Below are positions 17,118 through 25,631 of a stretch of DNA of 44,060 nt, piece after piece. The translations under genes and the position numbers were made by a program. Position 1 is the stretch's first letter, and every line of letters begins with the position of its first letter. The notes under the pieces are model-generated. The model was not told the origin of the DNA. It made no database searches and worked only from the letters and a program-made list of their open reading frames with translations. Source of the DNA: Terriglobia bacterium (GTDB lineage Bacteria > Acidobacteriota > Terriglobia > UBA7540); assembly GCA_020072655.1 (NCBI GenBank), contig JAIQGH010000021.1, forward strand, positions 17,775 to 61,834, in the 5' to 3' direction.

Positions 17118-18062
17118 TTACAGATTCATCGTCATTTGCCGCCATAGTGTGTCGGGGTCGGGCAGTTGGTGTTTGGACGGACTCGCCAAGTATTTAGAGA
17201 CAGCCGGAATGTTTTCGGGCGAGTACACAAATCTGTCAGCCGCTGTTGCGATCAATTTGTTGACTTGGCGTGTCAAGAAAGGAGTCATACGGCCCTCACC
17301 TGCATGGCGATCCCAAGTGGCAATGAATAGCAATTCTGGTGATGCTGGGAATGTAATCTCCAATTGCTCTGCGCGCGGGGGACCAGCGCCGGGAAGGAGG
17401 GAGGGATTGTTAAGGATACATGGATTATCGGACGTCACCAACGGCACGCTAGGGTGAGCTGGCCTAAATGCCCAATGCATTCGATTGAGCATGCCTATGA
17501 TCTGCACAATAGCAGGCAGCATATAGTAAAGACTCAGCTCTGGCCGGGCGACAGGTTCAAGCTCTCGTTTGAGGACGACCTGTCTGAGGTCTTCTACCTC
17601 TGCATCCGGGATCGCTTCCGACAGTGCGCCACGGACAGATTCGGCGAATTTTTCCTTGTCCTTGGCAGTCTCCTCGACTAAACGGCCAAACAAATGGGAC
17701 GCGGTACTTTCGACTTCATCTCGAAACTTAGGGACGCGGGCGTACTGGAACGCAATGAAGAACGCGAACACCCCTTTCTCCTCCAAGGTAAGACTGCTAG
17801 GGTTTTCGCGTATCTTGGCAAATACTGGCGCTGCAAGGTCCTCCATTCTTGAAAGGTTCTCTTCAATTACCTGGGTTCGTTCCCCGCTCCGCCGTTCGAT
17901 CGTGTAATAGTCGCTCCTCGCGGCCACAACGTCGACCGGCAATAGCTTCGGATCACTTTGCCCTCGCATGAATACCCACAGAAGCTCGCGCGGCTTCTTT
18001 GTCGGATCGACAAACTGCCTGAGATAGAAACGCGGCACAAAATGATGAAGGGGCTTCGGCAT
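17118..18062 (-). CDS. DUF4238 domain-containing protein
   Basis: A 314-aa soluble protein beginning MPKPLHHFVPRFYLRQF, the hallmark of DUF4238. The middle is helical with conserved FIAFQYARVPKFRD near residues 106-119 and SDNPC near 216-220. The function is unknown. Base composition and codon use are visibly more AT-rich than the flanking serS and hisA, which suggests recent acquisition. A possible promoter is TTGAGA, 16 nt, TATTCA upstream of the ATG, judged weak. Single accessory genes of this family are common in variable regions. Confidence 0.8.
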   Translation of the reverse strand: MPKPLHHFVPRFYLRQFVDPTKKPRELLWVFMRGQSDPKLLPVDVVAARSDYYTIERRSGERTQVIEENLSRMEDLAAPVFAKIRENPSSLTLEEKGVFAFFIAFQYARVPKFRDEVESTASHLFGRLVEETAKDKEKFAESVRGALSEAIPDAEVEDLRQVVLKRELEPVARPELSLYYMLPAIVQIIGMLNRMHWAFRPAHPSVPLVTSDNPCILNNPSLLPGAGPPRAEQLEITFPASPELLFIATWDRHAGEGRMTPFLTRQVNKLIATAADRFVYSPENIPAVSKYLASPSKHQLPDPDTLWRQMTMNL

Positions 18063-18140
18063 TGGACTCTCGCCTTCCGCATGCGGGAAAGCAATGAATA
18101 TGGACCACAGACCTTATCTCAACAGTCACTACCTGACGCC

Positions 18141-18845
18141 TCAGAAGTTCTCCTCCGCGAAAAGGTTCGGAAACACCTTGCGATAAATCGCCATCCCGAG
18201 CGCCGCGTGCATGCCGAGGGCATCGAGCGCCGCGATCTCCTCGTCGGTGGTGATGCCGCCCGCGGCGGTGAGGGGCAGGCTGGTCGCCGCGCGCAAGCTA
18301 CGGAACCAATCGATATTCGTTCCCTGAAGCTTTCCCTCCGCGTCGATGTAAGTGCACAGAAATTCCGAGCAGTACGGCTCAAGCTCCGCCAACGCGTCGG
18401 CCGAGCGGAGCGGGAGGGTTTCGCGCCAGCCGCGGATCGCCACGCGGTCGCCCAGCGAATCGACGGCGATCATGATCTTCTCGCGGGGGAGGGCGGCCGC
18501 AAGCGCTCGCAGGAATTCGTGATGAATTCCCTGCGAGGTAAATGCTGAACTGCCGACAATCACCTTGCGCGCGCCGTCAGCGACGGCTTGCTGTGCGCGC
18601 TCGACCGAGCGGATGCCGCCGCCCACGCGGCAGGGTTTGCGTGCGCACAACTCGCGGACAATGTCGGCGTTAGTCGAGCTTTCTGGGCCGCCAAGGGCAG
18701 CGTCCAGGTCAATCACTTGGATTTCCGGGTACGCGGCGAATTTCTCCAGCACCGCCAGCGGGTCAGGCAGCTCGAGCTTCTTCTCCCGCCCCTGAACGAG
18801 CTGGACAACTTTGCGGCCCATCAGGTCGATGCAAGGAATTACCAT
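18141..18845 (-). CDS. hisA: ProFAR isomerase HisA
   Basis: A 234-aa TIM-barrel enzyme catalysing the Amadori rearrangement of ProFAR to PRFAR in histidine synthesis. It has the catalytic Asp in VIPCIDLMGRKVVQL near residue 7, phosphate-binding GGGIRSVERA near 81-90, VIVGSSAFT near 101-109, the second catalytic region TYIDAEGKLQGTN near 170-182 and AAGGITTDEE near 198-207. ATG 18845 is correct; the open frame upstream to 18950 is read through a repeat array and is spurious. It is the last gene of the his operon, separated from hisF by array C. Confidence 0.93.
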   Translation of the reverse strand: MVIPCIDLMGRKVVQLVQGREKKLELPDPLAVLEKFAAYPEIQVIDLDAALGGPESSTNADIVRELCARKPCRVGGGIRSVERAQQAVADGARKVIVGSSAFTSQGIHHEFLRALAAALPREKIMIAVDSLGDRVAIRGWRETLPLRSADALAELEPYCSEFLCTYIDAEGKLQGTNIDWFRSLRAATSLPLTAAGGITTDEEIAALDALGMHAALGMAIYRKVFPNLFAEENF

Positions 18846-18859
18846 ACATGAACAGTAAG

Positions 18860-18964
18860 GGTTCTGGGTGCTAGGTGCTGGGGACTGGGGGCTGCGAACG
18901 ACGTTATCCGATGTTGCAGCACCTGACATCCAGAACCTAGAACCTAGCACCCAGCACCCAGCAC
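18860..18964. repeat. Inverted heptamer array C (hisF-hisA spacer)
   Basis: The left arm has five consecutive 7-nt words of the form GGNNCTR (18860-18894). The right arm has five words of the form CYAGNAC (18930-18964), the inverse of the left. The 35-nt centre has no ORF. The right arm ends one base before the complement of the hisF stop codon, so the array begins immediately after hisF. The word family is the same as in arrays E and F. Confidence 0.85.
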
Positions 18965-18965
18965 C

Positions 18966-19859
18966 TCAACCCAATCTTACCGGAACCCCCCGGGCCCGAA
19001 GATACTCCTTCAGGCTGCGAATCGTGTGCGTCTCATAGTGGAAAATCGAGGCAGCGAGCGCCGCGTCCGCCGCGCCGCGCAGGAAGACCTCGGCAAAATG
19101 CTCCGGACCGCCCGCTCCGCCCGAGGCGATGACGGGGATATGCACGGCATGCGAGATGGTTGCCGTCAGCACGCAGTCAAAGCCTGCCTGCGTGCCGTCC
19201 GCGTCCATCGAAGTCAGCAGAATCTCCCCGCAACCGAGCTTCTCGACACGTCGCGCCCACTCGACGGCATCGAGCCCGGTAGGGCGCGTGCCTCCGTAAG
19301 TCACCACCGTCCAGTTCGTGGCCGCAGGCCCCTCCGGGGGGGGAGCGGAAACTGGAACCCGGAAATTGGAAACTGGCACAACATCGCGTATCGTGTGGAG
19401 GACCTCGATCTTCGAATTTCGAATTTCGAGTTTCGAGTTTCCGGTTTCTTGTCCTCTTGTCCGCCGTGCGTCGATGGCCACGACTACCGCCTGGCTTCCG
19501 AAGCGCTCGGCAAGTTCCGTAATAAGTTCCGGTGTCTCGACGGCCGCCGTATTGATGGCTACTTTGTCGGAGCCCGCTCCGAGCAGCCGGCGCCCGTCCT
19601 CAAGCGTGCGCACGCCGCCGCCCACCGTAAGCGGGATGAAGAGCTTGCGCGCCACGCGGTTGACGGTATCCATGAGCGTGGCCCGGCCTTCGCGCGAGGC
19701 GGAGATATCGAGCATCACCAACTCGTCCGCGCCCTCGCGGTTGTAAACCGCGGCCAACTCGCCCGGATCCCCCGCGTCGCGCAGGTTCACGAATTGGATC
19801 CCCTTCACGACGCGTCCATCCTTGCAGTCGAGGCACGGGATGATGCGTTTGGCAAACAT
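18966..19859 (-). CDS. hisF: Imidazole glycerol phosphate synthase subunit HisF, with in-frame insertion
   Basis: A 297-aa TIM-barrel cyclase subunit. With HisH it converts PRFAR and ammonia to IGP and AICAR. Catalytic Asp11 (PCLDCKDG) and Asp130 (VVAIDARR) are at the standard positions, and the partner of Thermotoga Asp176 is at 219 ([10 protein letters not shown]). HisF is normally about 253 aa; the extra 43-45 residues lie between Arg133 and Asn182 and are encoded by a palindromic repeat (19320-19454). The rest, including [10 protein letters not shown] near 80-89 and [11 protein letters not shown] near 245-255, is intact, so the enzyme may still work. It starts 14 nt after the end of the S23 element. 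Confidence 0.93.
   Translation of the reverse strand: MFAKRIIPCLDCKDGRVVKGIQFVNLRDAGDPGELAAVYNREGADELVMLDISASREGRATLMDTVNRVARKLFIPLTVGGGVRTLEDGRRLLGAGSDKVAINTAAVETPELITELAERFGSQAVVVAIDARRTRGQETGNSKLEIRNSKIEVLHTIRDVVPVSNFRVPVSAPPPEGPAATNWTVVTYGGTRPTGLDAVEWARRVEKLGCGEILLTSMDADGTQAGFDCVLTATISHAVHIPVIASGGAGGPEHFAEVFLRGAADAALAASIFHYETHTIRSLKEYLRARGVPVRLG
19320..19454. repeat. Inverted heptamer array D, inserted in hisF coding sequence
   Basis: The left arm at 19348-19375 is four 7-nt words of the form GAANYYG. The right arm at 19411-19450 has about six words of the form TTTCGAR or similar, inverse to the left. The core of about 35 nt contains GGCACAACATC and CTCGATCTTCG. The insert has no stop in the hisF frame and its length fits a multiple of three. 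The core is clearly related to array G (28982-29130). Exact ends cannot be fixed by eye because no target duplication is obvious. Confidence 0.85.
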
Positions 19860-19872
19860 TCTCTTTCCAGAA

Positions 19873-20326
19873 GGTTCTGGGTGCTGGGGGCTGGGTGCTA
19901 AGACCCTCCCTGCTCAAGCGATTTCATCAATGCATGAAGGATGCGCCCGACCTGCGCAGCTTTCCCCAGAATTGCTTTCGCGGATTCCTCAGATAGCAAT
20001 TTCTGCCGCCGACAGAGCTCAATTTGAGTTTCGAGTTCTGATTGAGAACCCAGAGCGATCGACAGGTGGTTCAAATATGCCTGAAGGGTGCGCCGACTAT
20101 GCCCCTCTGCGATGTTAGAGGGGACAGACACGGCGGCCCTGCGAATCTGACTTGCCAAACCGTAGATCTCTCTCGATGGAAACCGAGATGTCGCCTCATA
20201 ACAGATCTCAGCCAATTGCATCGCCTCTTGCCAGACTTCTAAGTCGCGATATGAACGTATGACTGTCGGCTTCATCGCCAGCACCCACCACCTAGAACCC
20301 AGAACCCAAAACCTAGCACCCAGCAC
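19873..20326 (-). mobile_element. IVS-like element E: inverted heptamer arms enclosing an S23 gene
   Basis: The right arm at 20278-20326 is seven 7-nt words of the form CYANNAC. The left arm at 19873-19900 is four words of the form GGNNCTR, the inverse. Between them is a single complete four-helix-bundle gene on the minus strand. The S23 ATG begins two bases after the right arm and its stop codon is the last three bases of the left arm. The element fills nearly the whole hisH-hisF gap. The layout is that of 23S rRNA intervening sequences (stem arms plus S23 ORF) but at a protein-coding locus. Confidence 0.75.
19898..20275 (-). CDS. S23/IVP-type four-helix-bundle protein
   Basis: A 125-aa helical protein of the 23S rRNA intervening-sequence (S23, IVP) family. 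It has [16 protein letters not shown] near residues 8-23, [14 protein letters not shown] near 49-62, and [18 protein letters not shown] near 71-88, the three blocks that define the family. Known members form pentamers and resemble Avd of diversity-generating retroelements; a catalytic activity has not been established. ATG 20275 is chosen because upstream codons to 20326 are read from the repeat arm. The TAG stop lies inside the opposite arm. It is co-directional with the his operon. Confidence 0.9.
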   Translation of the reverse strand: MKPTVIRSYRDLEVWQEAMQLAEICYEATSRFPSREIYGLASQIRRAAVSVPSNIAEGHSRRTLQAYLNHLSIALGSQSELETQIELCRRQKLLSEESAKAILGKAAQVGRILHALMKSLEQGGS

Positions 20327-20329
20327 CCT

Positions 20330-20926
20330 CTACGGTAACTCCAAGAAATTCCCCAAAACGCGAAGCCCCACATCGCCCGATTTTTCCGGGTGGAACTGCA
20401 CCGCCCAAGCGTTTTCCTTCTGGACAGCGGCGGCGTAAGTTTCTCCGTACTCGGTGACCGCGACGGATTCCGGCGTTACAGGCCCGAAAAACGAGTGGCA
20501 AAAGTAGACGAAGCTGCCGTCGGCAATATCCTTGAACAAACCGCCGTCCGCTCGAATCCGAAGCTGGTTCCAACCCACCTGCGGCACCTTCGGCAGCACC
20601 CGAAAGCGGATCACGGTGCCGCACAGCAGGCCGAGGCCCGCGACGCCCGGCGCCTCCTCGCTCGATTCGTACAGGGCCTGGAGACCAAGGCAGATGCCGA
20701 GGTACGGGGTGCCCACGCCAATTCTCTTCCGCAACTCGGCGAGCAGGCGGCGCTCGGCGAGCGCCTTCATCATCGCGCCGAAGTGCCCCTGGCCCGGCAA
20801 GATAATCTTCTCAGCCTCCGCGAGGAGCTCCGGCGAGCTGACCGGCGTTGCGGGGTAGCCGAGATACTGCACGGCCTTCAGGACCGAGCCGACGTTGCCG
20901 GCGCCATAATCCACGAGCGCAATCAC
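20330..20926 (-). CDS. hisH: Imidazole glycerol phosphate synthase glutaminase subunit HisH
   Basis: A 198-aa class I glutamine amidotransferase that supplies ammonia to HisF. The nucleophile Cys is in [11 protein letters not shown] near residue 80, and the His-Glu pair is in [12 protein letters not shown] near 176-187. [12 protein letters not shown] is at the N-terminus and PGQGHFGAM near 45-53. The GTG at 20926 is chosen because GAAAGG lies 6 nt upstream and GTG overlaps the hisB stop (GTGA); an ATG at 20980 lies inside hisB. The TAG stop is one base from the S23 element arm. Confidence 0.93.
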   Translation of the reverse strand: MIALVDYGAGNVGSVLKAVQYLGYPATPVSSPELLAEAEKIILPGQGHFGAMMKALAERRLLAELRKRIGVGTPYLGICLGLQALYESSEEAPGVAGLGLLCGTVIRFRVLPKVPQVGWNQLRIRADGGLFKDIADGSFVYFCHSFFGPVTPESVAVTEYGETYAAAVQKENAWAVQFHPEKSGDVGLRVLGNFLELP

Positions 20927-21516
20927 AGCAACCCTTTCGTAGACGGAAGTTGACTCTTCAGCCGCGCGTCGCGCGAACACGCGTAGCGCAAAGCGCGCGC
21001 GAAGGCCTTGAAGAGCGCCTCCACCGCGTGGTGGCTGGAGCGGCCGTACGCTACCTTAAGGTGCAGGTTCGCCCCAGCGTTTGTCGCAAAACTATAGAAG
21101 AAGTCCTCGAGCAGTTCCGTCTCGAGATCGCCGACGCGGCGCGCCTTGATGGGCGCGCGGAGAGCGAGGTACGGACGCCCGCTCAAATCAATCGCCGCCA
21201 CGGCGAGGGTCTCGTCCATGGGCATCACGAAGTACCCGGCGCGGTTGATGCCCTTCTTCGCTCCCAGCGCCTGCTTTACGGCTTGTCCGAGGACGATGCC
21301 GATATCTTCCACGGTGTGGTGCTGATCGACGTCCAGATCACCGCGCGCTCTGAGTTCCAAATCGAAACCGCCGTGGCGCGCGAAAAGTTCCAACATGTGA
21401 TCGAGAAAGCGGATGCCGGTCGAAATCGTATAACGCCCGCGGCCGTCGAGGTTGAGCCGCGCCCGGATGTCGGTCTCAGTGGTCTGGCGGTGTAGGCTGG
21501 CGGTGCGGCCTCTCAT
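20923..21516 (-). CDS. hisB: Imidazoleglycerol-phosphate dehydratase
   Basis: A 197-aa manganese enzyme that dehydrates IGP to imidazole acetol phosphate. Metal-binding [14 protein letters not shown] near residues 66-79 and the second set [17 protein letters not shown] near 161-177 are present; [13 protein letters not shown] is near 38-50. Only the dehydratase domain is present, with no fused histidinol-phosphatase. ATG 21516 makes an ATGA overlap with the hisC stop; ATG 21525 is an in-frame alternative three codons upstream. Confidence 0.93.
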   Translation of the reverse strand: MRGRTASLHRQTTETDIRARLNLDGRGRYTISTGIRFLDHMLELFARHGGFDLELRARGDLDVDQHHTVEDIGIVLGQAVKQALGAKKGINRAGYFVMPMDETLAVAAIDLSGRPYLALRAPIKARRVGDLETELLEDFFYSFATNAGANLHLKVAYGRSSHHAVEALFKAFARALRYACSRDARLKSQLPSTKGLL

Positions 21517-22637
21517 GACACCCATCCTGTCGAGGAGAATCGCGCGAACTTGCTCCAGTTCTTTCGGCCATCGCGTGATTCGATAAGACCGCGCAACCGG
21601 CGGAGCTCGCGCATCAGCCGCCCGGTTTGCGCCGTCGAGCCCACGGTGAAGCGCAGGAAGCCGCGCAAGCGCGGGTCGTAATTCCAGTCGCGCACCAGGA
21701 TGCCTTGGGCGCGCAGCCGCCGGCCGATTTCCGGGGCGTTCGCGCCCAGCTCGGTCAGCACAAAGTTCGCCTTGCTTGGGACGTAGGGAATCTTCTGCGC
21801 TTCAAACCACGCGATCAGCTTGGCGCGATTGGCGCGGACCTCGGCAGCATAGCGCCGGGCGTAGTCGGTATGCTCAATCGCGGCGAGCGCGCCCACGAGG
21901 GCCAGTGAGTTGACGGGGAACGGGTTCTGCCCGCGGCGCAGGTCGTCTGCCGTCTGCGCGTTGGTCAGAATGCAGCCCAGGCGCAGCGCGGCAAGCCCGA
22001 AAGCCTTCGAGAAGGTGCGCGTCACGATCAGGTTGGGGTATTTGCGAATCCAGGGCAGCACGGTTTCGCCGGAGAAGTCATGGTAAGCCTCGTCGACCAC
22101 GAAAGCGGTTTGCGGGGCCGATTCGAGCATCGTCCGCAGATCGCGCTTGGGGATGACCGTGCCCGTGGGATTGTTGGGGCTGGCAAAAGCTGCCCAGCGG
22201 ATTCCTTTGCCGAGCGCGCGCAGGACATGATCGAGCGGCAACCGAAAGCGCTCGTCGTAATAGACGCGCTCCGTGCGCCCGCCCGCCACTTCGTGAAAAA
22301 ACTGATAGACCGGAAACGTCGGCGCAGGCACGAGCAGGGCATCTCCGGGCTCGACGAAAGTTTCGCAGATTACCTTGACGGCGTCGTCGGTCCCGTTGGT
22401 GAGGACCAGTTCCTGGGGTTTCACTCCAAAATAGCGCGCGAGCTTGACGCGGCCTTCCGCGTATTCGGGATAGCAGGATAAACCATCCCGGGTCATAGCT
22501 CGTCGCAGGGCGCGGACAACCTGCGGAGCGCAGCCCACCGTGTTCTCATTGAAATCGAGGCGCAGTTTCCCGCCGCGGCCCTCCAGGGGTGGCCGGTATT
22601 TGCTCAGGCGTGCGTAAGATTTGCGGGGTTGGAGCAT
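21513..22637 (-). CDS. hisC: Histidinol-phosphate aminotransferase
   Basis: A 374-aa PLP-dependent fold type I aminotransferase converting imidazole acetol phosphate to histidinol phosphate. [11 protein letters not shown] is near residues 27-37, [11 protein letters not shown] near 80, [12 protein letters not shown] near 153-164, and the PLP lysine is in [17 protein letters not shown] near 210-226. ATG 22637 starts the normal N-terminus; the open frame to 22700 reads through a hairpin repeat and is rejected. It overlaps hisB by 4 nt. Confidence 0.93.
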   Translation of the reverse strand: MLQPRKSYARLSKYRPPLEGRGGKLRLDFNENTVGCAPQVVRALRRAMTRDGLSCYPEYAEGRVKLARYFGVKPQELVLTNGTDDAVKVICETFVEPGDALLVPAPTFPVYQFFHEVAGGRTERVYYDERFRLPLDHVLRALGKGIRWAAFASPNNPTGTVIPKRDLRTMLESAPQTAFVVDEAYHDFSGETVLPWIRKYPNLIVTRTFSKAFGLAALRLGCILTNAQTADDLRRGQNPFPVNSLALVGALAAIEHTDYARRYAAEVRANRAKLIAWFEAQKIPYVPSKANFVLTELGANAPEIGRRLRAQGILVRDWNYDPRLRGFLRFTVGSTAQTGRLMRELRRLRGLIESRDGRKNWSKFARFSSTGWVS

Positions 22638-22657
22638 AGATTGCCGCCGCAGGCATT

Positions 22658-22714
22658 GTAGAGACGGCCCGATGGGCCGTCTCGGAAGGAGACGCTCCAC
22701 CGGAGCGTCTCTAC
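22658..22714. repeat. Doublet-hairpin repeat, copy 2 (hisD-hisC spacer)
   Basis: There are two perfect 10-bp stems with 3-nt loops: GAGACGGCCC/GGGCCGTCTC at 22661-22683 and GAGACGCTCC/GGAGCGTCTC at 22689-22711. The outer ends GTAGAGAC (22658) and GTCTCTAC (22707) are also inverse. The unit lies between hisD and hisC inside the operon, ending three bases from the hisD stop codon. It has the same doublet plan as 14448-14513. Confidence 0.9.
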
Positions 22715-22716
22715 GT

Positions 22717-23976
22717 CTACGAAAACCTCACATCCACGGAATACGCGTGCGCCTTCAATCCTTCCGCGTTGGCCAGCGTGACGATCGCCGGGCGAAGGCG
22801 CGCCAGGCCGCGTCGGCTCAATTTCTGCACTGAAATGGCCTTGACGAAATCCGCCGCGCTCAAGCCTCCGCGCAGCCGCGCCGCGCCCCCGGTGGGCAGG
22901 ATATGGTTGGTGCCGGAGGCGTAATCGCCCGCCGCGACCGGGCTGCAGCCGCCCAGGAAAATCGAGCCGGCGGACTCGATGCGGTCGAGAAACCTGACGG
23001 CGTCATCGAGCAACGTCAGGTGCTCAGGGGCGAGCCGGTTCACGATCTCGACGGCTTCATCCAAATCAGGCGTCAGGATGATGGCTCCTTGCCGCGCCAG
23101 CGCCTTTCGAGCGATCGGCAGGCGCAGCTCGGAGAGCATCTGCTGCACGGCTTTCTGCACGCGCAGCCCGAGCGCTCGCGACGAGGTCACGAAGATGGCG
23201 ATCGCATCCGGATCGTGCTCAGCCTGCGCGACGAGGTCGGCGGCGATCCAGCGCGGGTTCCCGCGCGACCCTATGACGACGAGCTCGGACGGGCCAGCGA
23301 CGAAGTCGATCCCACACTCGCCCGCCAGCAGTTTCTTGGCCGCAGCCACGTAGCGATTGCCAGGTCCGACGATCTTGTCCGCGCGTGGTACGCTCTTCGT
23401 GCCAAAGGCGAAGGCAGCGATGGCCTGCGCGCCGCCCAGGCGGAAGACCCGCCGGATGCCAAGCACGTCGGCCGCCACCAGCACTTCGGGCGCGGGTCGC
23501 GGCGAAGTGATGACAATCTCCTTGACACCCGCCACCTGCGCCGGAATGACGCCCATCAGAACGGTAGAGGGCAACGGGAAACGGCCGCCGGGAACGTAAC
23601 AGGCCACGCGGTCAAGCGGCCGGATAATCTGGCCCACACGGATGCCCGCTCCGTTCGAGCTTTGCCACTCGCGCGGCACTTGACGCTGCGCGAAGGCCCG
23701 GATGTTGCGCGCCGCAACCCGAAGCGCCCCGACGAAGCCTTTTGCGACTTGCTGATGAGCCTCGCGGATCTCGCCGCGGCTCACCTCGAAGCCAACCTCG
23801 CGAAGATCCAAGCCATCAAATTTGCGGGCGTAGCGAACGAGCGCGCCATCGCCCTGGCGCCGCACATCGGCGAGGATCCGCGCGGCAACCCTCTCGGCGT
23901 CCCTCAAGCTGGATCGCCGCGCCCGCTCGAGACGCGTTAGCGCCGGTTTATCCGTACTTAGAATCACTTGCAACAT
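22717..23976 (-). CDS. hisD: Histidinol dehydrogenase
   Basis: A 419-aa Zn-dependent NAD enzyme that oxidises histidinol to histidine in two steps. YVPGGRFPLPSTVLMG near residues 127-142, KIVGPGNRYVAAAKKLL near 200-216, GPSELVVIG near 226-234, LAPEHLTLLDDA near 324-335 and ASGTNHILPTGGAARL near 362-377 match family blocks and include the catalytic Glu-His pair. It is full length. ATG 23976 has no overlap with hisG because a 316-nt repeat region separates the two genes. Confidence 0.94.
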   Translation of the reverse strand: MLQVILSTDKPALTRLERARRSSLRDAERVAARILADVRRQGDGALVRYARKFDGLDLREVGFEVSRGEIREAHQQVAKGFVGALRVAARNIRAFAQRQVPREWQSSNGAGIRVGQIIRPLDRVACYVPGGRFPLPSTVLMGVIPAQVAGVKEIVITSPRPAPEVLVAADVLGIRRVFRLGGAQAIAAFAFGTKSVPRADKIVGPGNRYVAAAKKLLAGECGIDFVAGPSELVVIGSRGNPRWIAADLVAQAEHDPDAIAIFVTSSRALGLRVQKAVQQMLSELRLPIARKALARQGAIILTPDLDEAVEIVNRLAPEHLTLLDDAVRFLDRIESAGSIFLGGCSPVAAGDYASGTNHILPTGGAARLRGGLSAADFVKAISVQKLSRRGLARLRPAIVTLANAEGLKAHAYSVDVRFS

Positions 23977-23989
23977 AATCAGAGCATGC

Positions 23990-24299
23990 TGAATAGTGAA
24001 TTGTGAATTGCCAGATTACCAGTTTGCTGGAAAACCCTCGGGCAATGTCATTCTGAGCCCTTCGCCTGTCGTCCTGAGCGAAGCGAAGGATCTCAGCATT
24101 CCGCTCAGGGTAAACTCCGCGAAGAATCCCGGCATTCGCAGAATCAGGCAAATACGGAGATCCTTCGTCGTCCCGACCAGATCGGGACTCCTCAGGATGA
24201 CAACCTCACACGTCTCTCAGCCTCCTGTCGGCGCTCGACCTCGACCCAGCCTTGATTTCCAGACTCACCATTCACAATTCAGCATTCACCATTCAAATT
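23990..24299. repeat. Composite inverted heptamer array M (hisG-hisD spacer)
   Basis: The outer left arm 23990-24010 is three 7-nt words of the form TGAATWG. The outer right arm 24265-24299 is five words of the form TCANNAT, the inverse. A REP-like hairpin (24071-24202) sits inside. The hisG stop codon is formed by the first three bases of the last right-arm word. The 316-nt hisD-hisG gap contains no gene; it is filled by these repeats. Confidence 0.8.
24071..24202. repeat. REP-like hairpin, copy 2, nested in array M
   Basis: The left arm GTCCTGAGCGAAGCGAAGG begins at 24071, and the right arm beginning GAGATCCTTCG (24158) ends CTCAGGATGAC at 24202. A further perfect 7-bp hairpin GTCCCGA/TCGGGAC sits in the right arm at 24170-24188. 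The arms match the copies at 6994-7069 and 31226-31299. Confidence 0.85.
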
Positions 24300-25162
24300 A
24301 CGATCTTATTCAGCGGGTACTCGACGATCCCCTGCGCGTTCGCGGCTTTCAGGCGCGGGATGATTTCGCGCACGGTCTTCTCTTCGATGATCGTGTTGAC
24401 GGCCAGCCAATCGGGGTCGCTGAGATTCGAGACCGTGGGCCGCTTCAGGGCCGGCAGCACGGCAAGGACATTTTCCAGGTCGGCACGCCGCACGTTGAGC
24501 ATCAAGCCCACCTTGCCCGACGCCTCGATCGCACCCTTGAGCAGCATGACGATGGTCTCGATCTTGCTTCGTTTCCAGGCCTCGGCCCAGGCGGCGTTGT
24601 TGGCGATGAACTGGGTGTTCGATTCGAGCACGGTTTCCACGATGCGCAGGCCATTGGCGCGCAGCGAAGAGCCGGTCTCCGTGACCTCGACGATGGCGTC
24701 GGCGAGCACCGGCGGCTTCACTTCCGTAGCCCCCCAGGAAAACTCGACCTTGGCCTTTACACCGTTCCGCGCAAGGTAGCGCTCGGTGACCTTAACGAGT
24801 TCCGTGGCGATGATCTTGCCGTCCAGGTCCTTCACACTCTGGAAAGAGGATTTCTCGGGTACGGCCAGCACCCAGCGAACCTTGCCAAAGGTCTGCTTGG
24901 CGTAGACGAGGTCGGCGGCTTCGACCACGCTCGCATCGTTTTCGAGGATCCAGTCCTTGCCGGTCAGCCCGGCGTCCAGGATTCCGTCCTCGACGTAGCG
25001 GGCCATCTCCTGCGCGCGGATGAGCATACACTCGATCTCGTCATCATCGATGACCGGAAAATACGAACGCGGGTTGACGGTGATTTCGTATCCCGCGCGC
25101 CGGAAGAGTTCGAGCGTGGCGTCCTGAAGGCTTCCTTTGGGCAATCCCAGCTTCAACTTCAT
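24293..25162 (-). CDS. hisG: ATP phosphoribosyltransferase, long form
   Basis: A 289-aa first enzyme of histidine synthesis, joining ATP and PRPP. The N-terminus [33 protein letters not shown] near 66-76 and the PRPP-loop region [16 protein letters not shown] near 159-174 are present. The C-terminal about 75 residues ([21 protein letters not shown] and following) form the ACT-like regulatory domain of the long form, so histidine feedback inhibition without HisZ is expected. ATG 25162 overlaps the hisI stop (ATGA). Confidence 0.94.
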   Translation of the reverse strand: MKLKLGLPKGSLQDATLELFRRAGYEITVNPRSYFPVIDDDEIECMLIRAQEMARYVEDGILDAGLTGKDWILENDASVVEAADLVYAKQTFGKVRWVLAVPEKSSFQSVKDLDGKIIATELVKVTERYLARNGVKAKVEFSWGATEVKPPVLADAIVEVTETGSSLRANGLRIVETVLESNTQFIANNAAWAEAWKRSKIETIVMLLKGAIEASGKVGLMLNVRRADLENVLAVLPALKRPTVSNLSDPDWLAVNTIIEEKTVREIIPRLKAANAQGIVEYPLNKIVI

Positions 25163-25548
25163 GTCTGGTTCTCCTGTCCGGCTTTGCCGTAAACCTCGGC
25201 GGGATCAAATTCGCGCTCGAGGATGATCTCCTCCCCCTCGGGTGTAAGCTTGCGGAAGAAGCACGATTTGTACCCCCTATGACAGCAGCCGGGACCGGTC
25301 AGATCGGCCTGGATTAGGAGCGCGTCCTGATCGCAGTCCACGCGAATCTCGCGCACCTTCAGCCGATGGCCCGAGGTTTCGCCCTTCGTCCAGAGTTTCT
25401 GGCGGCTGCGGCTGAAGAAGGTTACAAATCCTGACTCCAGCGTTTTTCGGTAAGCTTCGTCGTTCATATAGCCGAGCATCAGCACTTTGCCGCTGTGGCG
25501 ATCTTGGATGACGGCCGGAATAAGGCCGTCGCCGTACTTCAACTCCAT
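25159..25548 (-). CDS. hisI: Phosphoribosyl-AMP cyclohydrolase
   Basis: A 129-aa zinc enzyme opening the adenine ring of PR-AMP. The metal and active-site blocks [20 protein letters not shown] near residues 79-98 and [10 protein letters not shown] near 99-108 are complete. There is no fused HisE domain and no hisE in the window. ATG 25548 has GGGGGAG just upstream; the open frame extending to 25647 runs through the attenuator terminator and is rejected. It is the first structural gene of the his operon. Confidence 0.93.
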   Translation of the reverse strand: MELKYGDGLIPAVIQDRHSGKVLMLGYMNDEAYRKTLESGFVTFFSRSRQKLWTKGETSGHRLKVREIRVDCDQDALLIQADLTGPGCCHRGYKSCFFRKLTPEGEEIILEREFDPAEVYGKAGQENQT

Positions 25549-25631
25549 TGTCTCCCCCTTGCCCACGGAACGACGCCGTCCTCCCGACGAGGCCGGGACG
25601 GGGTCGGGGCGGCGCTCCGGGGCACATAATG

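Noticed and set aside
19898-20275. Diversity-generating retroelement (Avd homologue)
   Set aside because: No reverse transcriptase, template repeat or variable repeat is visible in the window; similarity to Avd is only at the fold-family level.
20276-20326. Extended start of the S23 gene through the repeat arm
   Set aside because: The extra residues are a translation of heptamer words; family sequence begins at ATG 20275.
19873-20326. 23S rRNA gene fragment around the S23 gene
   Set aside because: No rRNA-like sequence flanks the gene; both sides are his genes.
22903-25192. Long plus-strand open frames of about 345 and 398 codons opposite hisD and hisG
   Set aside because: They lie antisense to complete his genes, one is read through repeat arrays, and neither has recognisable motifs.
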